From: Streptomyces sp. JHA26
Lineage (GTDB): Bacteria > Actinomycetota > Actinomycetes > Streptomycetales > Streptomycetaceae
Direction of reading: 5' to 3'
Assembly (NCBI RefSeq): GCF_002005565.1
Contig: NZ_BDJC01000007.1
Span: 104,368-168,367 of the forward strand
Length of the DNA stretch: 64,000 nucleotides
Part shown: in pieces, positions 7,954 through 15,629 of the stretch
How positions within the stretch are numbered: position 1 is the stretch's first letter
Layout: the number at the start of each line of letters is the position of its first letter
Notes under the pieces: model-generated
Databases searched by the model: none
What the model was told of the DNA's origin: nothing
What the model saw: the letters and a program-made list of their open reading frames with translations, nothing else
Made by a program: the position numbers and the translations under genes

Positions 7954-8847
7954 TCAGACGACCAGGACGCGGCGCCCGCGTGTGTGACCGGCCCGGCTGT
8001 CGATGTGCGCCGCCGCGGCCTCGGCGAGCGTGTACGACTTCTCGACCGGGATGTGGAGCTTTCCCCGCGAGATGAGGCCGACGGCCCGGGCGAGTGCTTC
8101 CGACACGTTCCCGGCCACGCCGGAGAACCGGACACCGTACTCCGGCGCATCGAGATCGGCGATGGAGATCACCTTGCGCGCGTCCCCGGTCAGCTCGACG
8201 AGCTCGCGGATCACGCCCGAGCCGGCCAGATCGAGCGCCGCGTCGACACGGCCGAGCTCCCGCACCCGCTCGACCCAGCCCTCGCCGTACGTCGTGGCGA
8301 CGGCACCCAGGCTCCGCAGGTACTCCTGGTTCGCCGCCCCGGCCGTGCCGATCACCGAGATGCCGTGCTCACGGGCGATCTGCAGCACCGCCGATCCGAC
8401 TCCCCCGGACGCGCCGCTGACCAGCAGCGTCTGCCCGGGCTGCACACCGACCTCGCGGATGACGCGCAGCGCGGTCTCCACCACGGAGGGATAGCCGGCC
8501 GCCTCTTGGAACGTGAGCCCCTCGGGCATGCGGGCCCAGGCCGACAGCACGGCGAACTCGGCATACGTGCTCGAACCTTCGCCGAACACGCGGTCGCCGA
8601 CCTCGACCCCTTCGACGCCCTCACCGACCTCGTCCACCACCCCGGAGGCGTCCAGGCCCACTCCGGAGGGCAACTCGGTCGGATGGGCCCCCAGGACCTG
8701 GCCTTCGCGGATCCGCCAGTCGACGGGGTTCACGCCTGCCGCCCGCACGGCGATGCGTATCCGGCCGGGGCCCGCGTGGGGCTCCTCGGCTTCCACGAGT
8801 TGCAGGACGTCGGGGCCGCCGAACTCGGCGAAGATCACCTTCTTCAT
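7954..8847 (-). CDS. NADP-dependent quinone-reductase-like oxidoreductase (zinc-free MDR family)
   Basis: A 297-residue medium-chain reductase. The GroES-like half spans residues 1-115 and lacks zinc-ligand cysteines. The Rossmann half starts with TLLVSGASGGVGSAV near residue 140. These features fit the quinone oxidoreductase branch, which reduces quinones or enones with NADPH. It is transcribed divergently from a TetR gene 70 bases away, with a long inverted repeat between them, so repression by that regulator is likely. Length is slightly short for the family but all blocks are present. Confidence 0.88.
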   Translation of the reverse strand: MKKVIFAEFGGPDVLQLVEAEEPHAGPGRIRIAVRAAGVNPVDWRIREGQVLGAHPTELPSGVGLDASGVVDEVGEGVEGVEVGDRVFGEGSSTYAEFAVLSAWARMPEGLTFQEAAGYPSVVETALRVIREVGVQPGQTLLVSGASGGVGSAVLQIAREHGISVIGTAGAANQEYLRSLGAVATTYGEGWVERVRELGRVDAALDLAGSGVIRELVELTGDARKVISIADLDAPEYGVRFSGVAGNVSEALARAVGLISRGKLHIPVEKSYTLAEAAAAHIDSRAGHTRGRRVLVV

Positions 8848-8854
8848 GCGACGA

Positions 8855-8892
8855 CCATAACACTAACGGGTAGTTTTCCGTAACGGTTATGG
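8855..8892. promoter_or_regulatory. Imperfect inverted repeat, candidate TetR operator
   Basis: CCATAACACTAACGG (8855-8869) and CCGTAACGGTTATGG (8878-8892) form 15-base arms with an 8-base spacer and two mismatched positions per arm. The repeat fills the gap between the divergent reductase and TetR genes and would cover both promoters. Confidence 0.6.
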
Positions 8893-8916
8893 GTTTGCAC
8901 CTGATAGCGTGAGGGC

Positions 8917-9522
8917 ATGACCGTGCCGACCGGACGCCGTGAGCGCAAGAAGGCCGCGACCCGCCAGAAGATCGCCGACACCGCCCTGCGGCTCTTCCTC
9001 GAACACGGGTATGACGCGGTGGGCATCCGTGACGTGGCCGCCGAGGCCGACGTGGCCGTCACCACGCTCTTCTCCCACTTCGCCTCGAAAGAGGCCCTGG
9101 TGTTCGAACAGGACGAGGACTTCGAGCAACGCCTCACGCGGGCGGTCACCGACCGGGCACCGCACGAGCCGCTCGTCCCCGCCCTGCGCCGCGAGGTCCA
9201 GGCCCTGGTGCGCCACTGCACGGCGGACAGCGCCGCCCCGGTCTGGCGCATGATCGACGCATCACCCGCCCTGCGGAAGTACGAGGAGTCGATGAGGCTG
9301 CGCCACGCGGAGTCGCTGGCGGCGGCCATCGCCGCCGCTCCCGACCTGTCACGGCCCACCACGGCCTGCCGGGCGATCGCGAGGTTCGTGATCGACGCCT
9401 ATTCACTGGCCCGGGAGGCGGCCGATCCGAAGGCCGCGGTGGACGAGATCTTCCGGATGATCGAGGCGGCCTGGGAAGTCACCTGTCCCTCCGTCGACTC
9501 CACCGGCACCGCCGCACCGTAG
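8917..9522 (+). CDS. TetR-family transcriptional regulator
   Basis: A 201-residue repressor. The N-terminal helix-turn-helix (ATRQKIADTALRLFLEHGYD, then VAVTTLFSHFASKEALV) is complete, and the C-terminal ligand domain is helical with no recognised motif. It probably controls itself and the divergent zinc-free reductase through the inverted repeat at 8855-8892, a common arrangement for quinone or electrophile sensing. The ATG at 8917 follows GCGTGAGGGC. Confidence 0.88.
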   Translation: MTVPTGRRERKKAATRQKIADTALRLFLEHGYDAVGIRDVAAEADVAVTTLFSHFASKEALVFEQDEDFEQRLTRAVTDRAPHEPLVPALRREVQALVRHCTADSAAPVWRMIDASPALRKYEESMRLRHAESLAAAIAAAPDLSRPTTACRAIARFVIDAYSLAREAADPKAAVDEIFRMIEAAWEVTCPSVDSTGTAAP

Positions 9523-9901
9523 AGGGGACACGGCCCCGCCCGGCGCCGTGTCACCGAACCCGACGACCGAGCGGACCGGTGCGCGAACCGACCTCGGTCG
9601 TTCTGCGTCCCCACAGGCGGGGAGCGGCCGCCGCGGGCCTCCCGAGGGCGTCCGCGTCGCCGGTGGTGGGCAGACGCCAGGACGCTGCTGTCGTCCGATC
9701 CGCGCAGGGGGGCGGGAGGGGCACCTCCTTCGTCGAGCAACGGTCGTCGGTGGCTTCGGACGAGGATCCGTGGACCGCGGTGGCCCGCGAGAGCTGTGAG
9801 GAGCCGGGCATCGAGGCGGTGGCATCACCGATCGCCGGAGAGCGTTCCTCGTGGCTGCGGATGTCACAGCGTTCCGCGACGGGATGTGTTCGCCTCGCAG
9901 A
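9523..9901. other. Non-coding stretch with a NUDIX-box relic
   Basis: About 380 bases. In the frame at 9744-9830 the residues EDPWTAVARESCEEPGI fit the NUDIX spacing (E, seven residues, R-E, x-x, E-E, x, G) although the leading glycine is lost and the hydrophobic third position is Ser. No complete NUDIX hydrolase can be assembled around it, so I read it as a fragment of a former gene. Confidence 0.35.
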
Positions 9902-10396
9902 ATGGACGGCATGGACGGCATGGACGCGGACGAGAACGCGGTGTTCACGCTGCCGTGGGGCGCCACCGGCTTCTTCCTGGCGGAGGAGGGGCCGCCGCCG
10001 TCGACCGACCTGCGGACGTTCCGTACAGCACTGCATGCGGCCGCCCGGGCGGCCGGAGGCCGTGTGGGCGAGGTCGAGGAACAGGCGTACCCGCGTACGT
10101 TCCACACCGCGGCGGTCCTCTCGGGCACGAGCGAGCACGTCGTGCTGTGCCACGCCCACCACCCCTGGATCGCGTTCGCTCAGGGGCGCCGGGACTGGTA
10201 CACCGAGGAGTTCCTCGCTCCGCCGCCGTGGGGCCATGTCTTCGCCGACCTGGGCTTCGTCGTGCTCGACCACGCCGAGCTCACGCTGCCGCTCTCGGAC
10301 GTCGACACCACGGCCCTCGACAAGGGCCAGTGGCGTCAGATCCGCTCCTACGGCATCACCACGTTGGGCGGAGTGCTCTTCAACTCCTGGGACTGA
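9902..10396 (+). CDS. Conserved hypothetical protein
   Basis: About 164 residues; family not recognised. Three in-frame ATGs (9902, 9911, 9920) arise from a small MDGMDGMD repeat and I cannot choose among them because no clear ribosome binding site is visible. The sequence is soluble and mixed alpha/beta, with an aromatic core (YPRTFHTAAVL, HHPWIAFAQGRRDWYTEEF) and an acidic C-terminal third. Codon use is strongly Streptomyces-like, so it is very likely translated. It is convergent with the macro-UDG-ART gene. Confidence 0.6.
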   Translation: MDGMDGMDADENAVFTLPWGATGFFLAEEGPPPSTDLRTFRTALHAAARAAGGRVGEVEEQAYPRTFHTAAVLSGTSEHVVLCHAHHPWIAFAQGRRDWYTEEFLAPPPWGHVFADLGFVVLDHAELTLPLSDVDTTALDKGQWRQIRSYGITTLGGVLFNSWD

Positions 10397-10584
10397 CGCG
10401 CGGACGAGACGTGGGTCCGGTGGAAGTCGGTCCGGTCCCGGAGCGCGGTCGGCCGCGGCAGACGCAGGTGCATCTGCCGGGGATCACCGAAGCCGAACGG
10501 CACGCCCATCCCGTCGCCGTCCCACTCGTCGAAGAGCCACGCTCCAGGTGATCACGATCGTGGCCACCGTGGGACGGAGGGGCT

Positions 10585-12984
10585 TCAGGACACCACGGGG
10601 GTGCCGTCGGTGATCTCGCTCAGCCGGACCGTGCACAGCCCGCGGGGCGAGCTCTTCACCTCCGTCACTTCGAGTCGGGTGCCCGGGGTGAGGATGTACT
10701 CCTCCTCGCCGGTGAAGGCGGAGAAGCTCTTGATCCCGACCGCCCGGGCGGGCGTCACCTCGAAGAGGGTCCGCTTGCCGCGACTGCCCAAGAACGCCCT
10801 GGCCACCTCCAGCTCGGAGGTACACGAGGAGACGCCCCACCAGGTCACCGTCCGGCCCACCGGGTACTGCGCCCGCAGGTCCAGCGACACCCCGCGCCAC
10901 AACGGCTGCGTGTACACCGGCAGCTCCGAGACCGCCGAGAACAGCAGCCGTAGGTACGGCAGGTAAGGCGTGACCCTGGTGCGGTCGGGGGAACGCAGGA
11001 CGCTGTTGATCTCGCGGTAGAAGGCTGACTCACAGGTGTAGAGATGAAGTGCGGCGATCGCGTCGGCGGACAGGCCGCCGCCGGTCGCCCGGTCCGCACG
11101 TCGCTTGCCGAAGTCGTGGGAGCGCCGGATGTGTCCGGCGAGCCCGGACAGTGCCGCGGAGACCGGGGCGACGGCGTCCTGGAAGGCCATCAGCGGGGTG
11201 TCGAAGACGCCGGTGATCGCGGGCAGGACCAGGCCCTCGTCCTTGACGCTGGTGAGGCGCTCCAGGTACAGCTGGTGCAGGTTCATGGTCGACTCGATGA
11301 AAGCGCCCATGCGCGCCGAGACGTCCCCGCCCGCGCCGGCCGTCGGCACGTTCCACCCCTTGCTCGGCAGCCAGTCGATGCGGTCGGCGCCCAGCGAGGC
11401 CAGGGCGTCGTTGACCTGGGCGAAGTGGTCACCCTCACAGAAGATGTCGCCCTGGGCCGCCGGATTCACGTGGTCGAGATGCCGGACCTCGACGTCCGGG
11501 TACTTCTGCTGAAGCCGTAGGACGGTCCGCTTCAGGCTGCGGGCATGCGCCCCCCACCAGGCGAACACGACCCCGCGGTCCTCCTCGGTCGCATCCTGCT
11601 TGGCCTTGAGGATCTCCTCGACGATCCGCTCGGCGACCGGTCGCCAGAACGCCGTGTGCTGGTCGGCGCCCATCGCCCCGTCACCGCTCGCGGTCAGTGA
11701 CGCGTTCAGCAGGAGCACCCCCTGCGTCAGCATCGCCTGGAACCACTCCGGCGGCTGGACCGTGTCCTTCTCCTTGAGCAGCGCCCGCACCTCGGCGATC
11801 GGGGTCTTCTTGGCGATGCCGTACTTCCACATCGCCGCCGCCTTGATGAGGCACCGGATGCTGACGACACGGCCGAACTGGCTGTCCTTCCAGTCGCTGA
11901 AGGTGTTGTCGAACATGGCTATGCCGGTGGCGCTCTCCGGCCGCGGGTACGGGTTCTGACCGAAGACCACGACCTTCCACTTGTGCGGCGGGTTCGGCTT
12001 GAGCGCCTGGAACGTCAGTTCGCGGACCGGGACCACCTCGTGGCTGCGGCCCTTCCCGATGAACCGTGCGGCGTCCGGCTGCGCCTCGATGACCGGCTTC
12101 AGCAGCGGGAGCCAGGCCTCACCGCCGCCGTCGAAGAGCTCGGTCAGGGCGAGGGGATCGTTCGTATCGGGAAGGGGCTGCGGTGCAGGGGCCGGAGCCG
12201 GGACGCCGGTCGTCGGTCCGGTCGTGGAGGAGGCGTTCTCGCTCGTCGTGGCGGCAGGAGAGGAGGAGGTGGCGGAGGGAGCGGCGGTTTCGGGTACCGG
12301 TGCGGGGGTGACGGGCGTGCCGGCTGTCGGCGGCGGCACGATGCGTACCCGCTGGTCGACGGGCGCGTTCTCGATCCCGTCGAGCTGGGAGACGATCGTG
12401 GACCGGAGCTCGTCGTCGTCCTCGAACCAGTGGTCGTGGAAGAGCGTGTAGCCGGTCCACATCAGGTTGGCGCACACCCGGGCCGGCACCTGGCCGGTCT
12501 GCGCCCCCATCCCGACCAGCGCCACGGACCGGATGCTGCCCGGCTTCTTCCGGTTCTGCCGGTGGACGGCCTGGAAAGCCGCGGCGCACGCCAGCGCCAC
12601 GTTCAGCGTGGCGCTCACGTTCTGCGAGGACCGCACCATCGTCGGCGTCGATATCAGGTAGCGGGGAACGGTTGTGCCGGACGGCACGCAGACCGCGCTG
12701 CCCACCGGCATGGGCCCGGCGAACCGGTCGCGGATCGCCCGCTGGACGCGCACCTGGATGCCGGCCCCCAGGTACCGCTTGATGACGGCGTCGACCCCGC
12801 CGTCCATCCGGCCCCGGGAGTTCGTGGGGGTGACCCAGGCGTCGACGTCCTCGTCGAGGATCGAGCCCTTGCGGATCTCGATGCCAGGTGTGTCGGCGAA
12901 CGCGGCGCGCCACGCCTCCACCACCCGCTCGTTGACGTCCGTCAGCACCACCCTGAGCGCGGGCAGCACACTGCTCTCGGTCAT
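10585..12984 (-). CDS. Macrodomain / uracil-DNA-glycosylase-like / ADP-ribosyltransferase fusion protein
   Basis: A 799-residue protein started by the ATG at 12982-12984 with GGAG 8 bases upstream. Residues about 10-190 are a macrodomain (TPTNSRGRMDGGVDAVI, then VALVGMGAQTGQVP). A Pro/Thr/Ala-rich linker covers 216-272. Residues 285-545 follow family-1 uracil-DNA glycosylase: VVVFGQNPYPRP (338-349), LLLNASLT (424-431), FAWWGAHA, DHVNPAA with His505, and CEGDHFAQVNDAL ending in IDW. The catalytic Asp of GQDPY is Asn344 here. Residues about 640-799 are an R-S-ExE ADP-ribosyltransferase: YREINSVLR, Arg697 in LWRGV, SSCTS at 719-723, and Glu760-x-Glu762 before YILTPGTRLEV. The parts suggest adding, reading or removing ADP-ribose with DNA-base recognition. 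A DNA-damage-type promoter lies upstream. Substrate is unknown. Confidence 0.85.
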   Translation of the reverse strand: MTESSVLPALRVVLTDVNERVVEAWRAAFADTPGIEIRKGSILDEDVDAWVTPTNSRGRMDGGVDAVIKRYLGAGIQVRVQRAIRDRFAGPMPVGSAVCVPSGTTVPRYLISTPTMVRSSQNVSATLNVALACAAAFQAVHRQNRKKPGSIRSVALVGMGAQTGQVPARVCANLMWTGYTLFHDHWFEDDDELRSTIVSQLDGIENAPVDQRVRIVPPPTAGTPVTPAPVPETAAPSATSSSPAATTSENASSTTGPTTGVPAPAPAPQPLPDTNDPLALTELFDGGGEAWLPLLKPVIEAQPDAARFIGKGRSHEVVPVRELTFQALKPNPPHKWKVVVFGQNPYPRPESATGIAMFDNTFSDWKDSQFGRVVSIRCLIKAAAMWKYGIAKKTPIAEVRALLKEKDTVQPPEWFQAMLTQGVLLLNASLTASGDGAMGADQHTAFWRPVAERIVEEILKAKQDATEEDRGVVFAWWGAHARSLKRTVLRLQQKYPDVEVRHLDHVNPAAQGDIFCEGDHFAQVNDALASLGADRIDWLPSKGWNVPTAGAGGDVSARMGAFIESTMNLHQLYLERLTSVKDEGLVLPAITGVFDTPLMAFQDAVAPVSAALSGLAGHIRRSHDFGKRRADRATGGGLSADAIAALHLYTCESAFYREINSVLRSPDRTRVTPYLPYLRLLFSAVSELPVYTQPLWRGVSLDLRAQYPVGRTVTWWGVSSCTSELEVARAFLGSRGKRTLFEVTPARAVGIKSFSAFTGEEEYILTPGTRLEVTEVKSSPRGLCTVRLSEITDGTPVVS

Positions 12985-13023
12985 CGTCCACTCCTGTCGT
13001 GCAACAGCGGTTCCAGGACCCCG

Positions 13024-13046
13024 AACATAGCGCTCACCACTGACAA
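13024..13046 (-). promoter_or_regulatory. RecA-NDp-like (PafBC) DNA-damage promoter
   Basis: On the minus strand TTGTCAGTG (13038-13046), eight bases, then TATGTT (13024-13029) match the actinobacterial RecA-NDp consensus TTGTCRGTG-N8-TANNNT exactly. The -10 hexamer ends 39 bases before the start codon of the macro-UDG-ART gene. RecA-NDp promoters are activated by PafBC on DNA damage, independently of LexA. Confidence 0.75.
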
Positions 13047-13114
13047 CGCACTTTCGGCGAGCGCCCCGTGACCTGCCGTCATACCGCGTGGACGGGTGTG
13101 GCGACCGGCAGCCG

Positions 13115-13308
13115 GGGTGTGGCAGGTCGCTCCCCGCGCGGGCAGGGACAGCCGCCGCAGCGGGCAGGAGGCGGTGTCGGTGGCGGCGTGGACGCCGACC
13201 GCGGTCCGGCAGTGAGCTCCGCGCCCTCTCGGATGCGCGTCCCAGCAGTGCATACAATCGCGTGAGCTGAATCGGGATCCGGCTCCGGGCGTGACACCTG
13301 CCACACCC
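13115..13308. repeat. 13-bp perfect inverted repeat, 168-base spacing
   Basis: Arms at 13115-13127 and 13296-13308. The enclosed DNA has no recognisable gene, and no target duplication was seen outside the arms. It could be a pair of regulator sites, a small relic element, or chance. Confidence 0.35.
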
Positions 13309-13516
13309 GGAGCAACGGTCAGACCCGGGAACACGGCCGGTGCCCCCACCTCCGACACCGAGGGACACGACGCCGGTTCCCCGGACATCGTGGAGCGATC
13401 CACGAGCCCCACGCGGGCCCGCAGCTCGTCAAGACCACGACGTCCGGGGAACCGGACCGTCGCGTGCCGGACAGGAGTGTCCCGTCCGGTCAGCCCGACC
13501 TCCAGGAGTACCACCC

Positions 13517-13948
13517 GTGAACGGAAAGCGCCGCCGACTGCTGCTGGCCGCCATCGCCCCCATGCTCGAGCCCGACGAGCAGGTCGAGGTGGCGACCATC
13601 GTGAACCTGAGTTCCGTCTCGGTGCGCCGGACCGCAGCGTTCGCAGCAGCCTCGGCCCTCATGAGCGGTGGGATGGCCGTGATCCCGGCGCCGACCCCCA
13701 TGTACCTGGCAATGACCGGCCGTCGCATCTTCATCTTCCGGGCGAACCCGACGTTCGCCCGGCCGGAGGAGCACGTGATGACGATCCCGCGCGCCGGTCT
13801 CGTCCGCTCGGAGATCAAGGAGCGTTTCCTCAACTCGTCCTTCGTGGTCTCCTCACCGGGCAGCGAACAGAGTTTGAGGATCATCTTTCCGTTGATCGGC
13901 CGCAAGGACCGGAACGTGATGGCGGCTGCCCTGCCCCTTGCCGGCTGA
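13517..13948 (+). CDS. Hypothetical protein, possible PH-like fold
   Basis: A 143-residue protein starting at GTG 13517, with CAGGAG 8 bases upstream. A hydrophobic helix (about residues 40-58) is followed by strands such as RRIFIFRAN and SSFVVSSPG. Membrane-proximal strands of this kind occur in bacterial PH-like domain proteins, but the assignment is weak. It is divergent from the macro-UDG-ART gene; a shared function is not demonstrated. Confidence 0.6.
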   Translation: MNGKRRRLLLAAIAPMLEPDEQVEVATIVNLSSVSVRRTAAFAAASALMSGGMAVIPAPTPMYLAMTGRRIFIFRANPTFARPEEHVMTIPRAGLVRSEIKERFLNSSFVVSSPGSEQSLRIIFPLIGRKDRNVMAAALPLAG

Positions 13949-14155
13949 CCGTCCCCGGCCCGGGCAGGAGCCGAGCAGCCACCAGGACGACGGGGAAGGG
14001 ACGGTTCGCCACCGCCTCCGTCGCCGTTGGTCCGCACGGCGGGAGATCCTCGCGGGAGGCCGGGTTCTCGTCGAAGTGCCCGACCCGTACACGACCAGGA
14101 AGCACGGGACGGTCCGGCCTCGATGAGCCACCGTGACCGACCCGTCGCTCCGGGG

Positions 14156-14677
14156 TCACGGCCCCTCGGCCGGGCGCCGGACCGCCCACCGGCGTGGTGC
14201 CTGGTCATCCGGGACGTCCGGCGAAGCGAAGTGGAACGGCACGCCGAGACGGTCGGCCAGCGCCCGGCCTGCCTCGGCGGCGGCAACGCCGGGCGGAGAG
14301 CCGTCGGGGTGGTGGTGGACGGTCGCCAGGTGGCCCTCCCCGGCCGGGGAGTCCAGGACCGCGACCAGGAGCACGAACCAGTCGTGCACGGTGTCGCCGT
14401 CCCAGAACGCCTCCACCGCCACCACACGGCCCGGGAGGGCCGCGGCGCGCGCTGCGAGTGCCGGAAGGTCGAGCGGATCGGGCGGTGTGCGCTGTACTCG
14501 GTCGCCGAGGGCCTCGTATCGCGCGTGGACCACCCGCTCAGCCTCGTGCAGGCCTACTCCCAGCGGTCGCAATGCCTCCCAGACGGACCTGACCGCCGAC
14601 AGCCGACGATCCCGCAGCACGTCGGCGTCGACCGCCCGACAGGTCCGCTCCTCCAGGTAGGCCCACCAGCCGCTCAC
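14156..14677 (-). CDS. Conserved hypothetical protein
   Basis: A 173-residue soluble protein, family not recognised. It starts MSGWWAYLEERTCRAVDADVL and has a charged helical first half. The second half (VVAVEAFWDGDTVHDWFVLLV, HHHPDGSPPG, VPFHFASPD) looks like a compact alpha/beta domain. Third-position G/C is strong. It stands alone; no operon partner is evident. The histidine cluster at about residues 120-122 is the only feature suggestive of metal or ligand binding. Confidence 0.6.
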   Translation of the reverse strand: MSGWWAYLEERTCRAVDADVLRDRRLSAVRSVWEALRPLGVGLHEAERVVHARYEALGDRVQRTPPDPLDLPALAARAAALPGRVVAVEAFWDGDTVHDWFVLLVAVLDSPAGEGHLATVHHHPDGSPPGVAAAEAGRALADRLGVPFHFASPDVPDDQAPRRWAVRRPAEGP

Positions 14678-14824
14678 TGGGCCACCGGCCGGGATTCCAG
14701 GGCGTGCGTCATGGGCCCGAACGTACCTCAGGGGCCGGGGCCCGATCCGGCCGTCCCCTGGCGTCGTCGGATCCCGGGTTCTGGCTCACTTTCCGTGGAG
14801 TGGTTGTGGAGTGGTTACGGAGAG

Positions 14825-15412
14825 TCAGATCTTCGGAGCCATGCGGTAGCGGTCCGGATGGGCACGAAGCCGGGGTGAGGTGAGTTCCAGGGCCCGGTTG
14901 TCGCGTCCGGCGCCCATGTGGTCGAGCCAGCGTTCGTACCGGTCGAGGAAGTCGGTGGCGGAAGAGACGTTGGGGCCCCAGAACCCGTCACCGTTGCCGA
15001 TGAGGACGCGGCCGGCGAGGGGGCCGGTCACCGCGATGACGCATACGTCGGTGCAGCCCATTTCGATGACGTGGAGGAAGAGGTCGCGTTCACGGGGCCC
15101 GGGTCCTGTGCCGCTGAAGCCGCGGGGTGTCCCTGGTTCCCCGCGCGGATTCATGACCAGCAGAGAACACCGCTCCAGCGGCATGAGGCCGTAGAACGGC
15201 GCCGCACCCGAGCCGCCGATGTGCGTGAGGAACTGCCGATAGGCATCAGGCAGGGCGATGTCGTGCTCGGCCTCGAACGCGGCGACGCGCGCTTCCGTCA
15301 GCTTCGGACCAAGGCGGAACTCGTGTTTCTCTTCTCCGAAGGAGTGGCTACGCAGTGGTCGGAACGGGATCGCGGCCAGCTTGCGGCGCACGCGGGGTAT
15401 GCGGGGGTCCAT
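14825..15412 (-). CDS. SMI1/KNR4 (SUKH) family protein
   Basis: A 195-residue protein with the SUKH core: LTEARVAAFEAEHDIALPDAY then RQFLTHIGGSG and PFYGLMPL. These are the two conserved helices and the first strands of SMI1/KNR4 domains. Many bacterial SUKH proteins are immunity proteins for secreted or contact-dependent toxins; others are free-standing with no known partner. No adjacent polymorphic toxin is present, but a Fic gene follows within 220 bases on the same strand. A role as an immunity protein is inference from family and context. Confidence 0.8.
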   Translation of the reverse strand: MDPRIPRVRRKLAAIPFRPLRSHSFGEEKHEFRLGPKLTEARVAAFEAEHDIALPDAYRQFLTHIGGSGAAPFYGLMPLERCSLLVMNPRGEPGTPRGFSGTGPGPRERDLFLHVIEMGCTDVCVIAVTGPLAGRVLIGNGDGFWGPNVSSATDFLDRYERWLDHMGAGRDNRALELTSPRLRAHPDRYRMAPKI

Positions 15413-15629
15413 GATGCGTCTTCTCTCGTCCCCCTCACCCTAGGGGTGGCTGTGGTCAGCCGGCCGTCGTGCTTCGAGCCTCGATGCGTACCGCCTCATC
15501 GTTACGGCCGGTCCTGCCGACGCCGTCCGTGACGTCCTGGAGCACACGGCCCGGCTGGGGGGGGAGGACCGTGCCCTTCACCGGTCCGTGCGCCCAGGTC
15601 GAGGGAATGAGCGCACCGAGAGAACCCGA

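Larger units (their letters stand above)
12985..13516. other. Divergent intergenic region with long-range inverted repeat
   Basis: About 530 bases between the fusion-protein gene and the next plus-strand gene. Apart from the RecA-NDp-like promoter it contains a perfect 13-bp inverted repeat, GGGTGTGGCAGGT at 13115-13127 and its complement at 13296-13308, about 168 bases apart. Frames crossing the region have no gene-like features. Confidence 0.5.

Noticed and set aside
10585..13368. Longer N-terminus for the macro-UDG-ART protein
   Set aside because: The extra 128 residues are Arg/Pro low-complexity, lack a ribosome site and would span the promoter; ATG 12984 has GGAG at good distance.
13291..14136. 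281-codon frame across the 13517 gene
   Set aside because: No motif or coherent codon use; it overlaps the better supported 13517-13948 gene in another frame.
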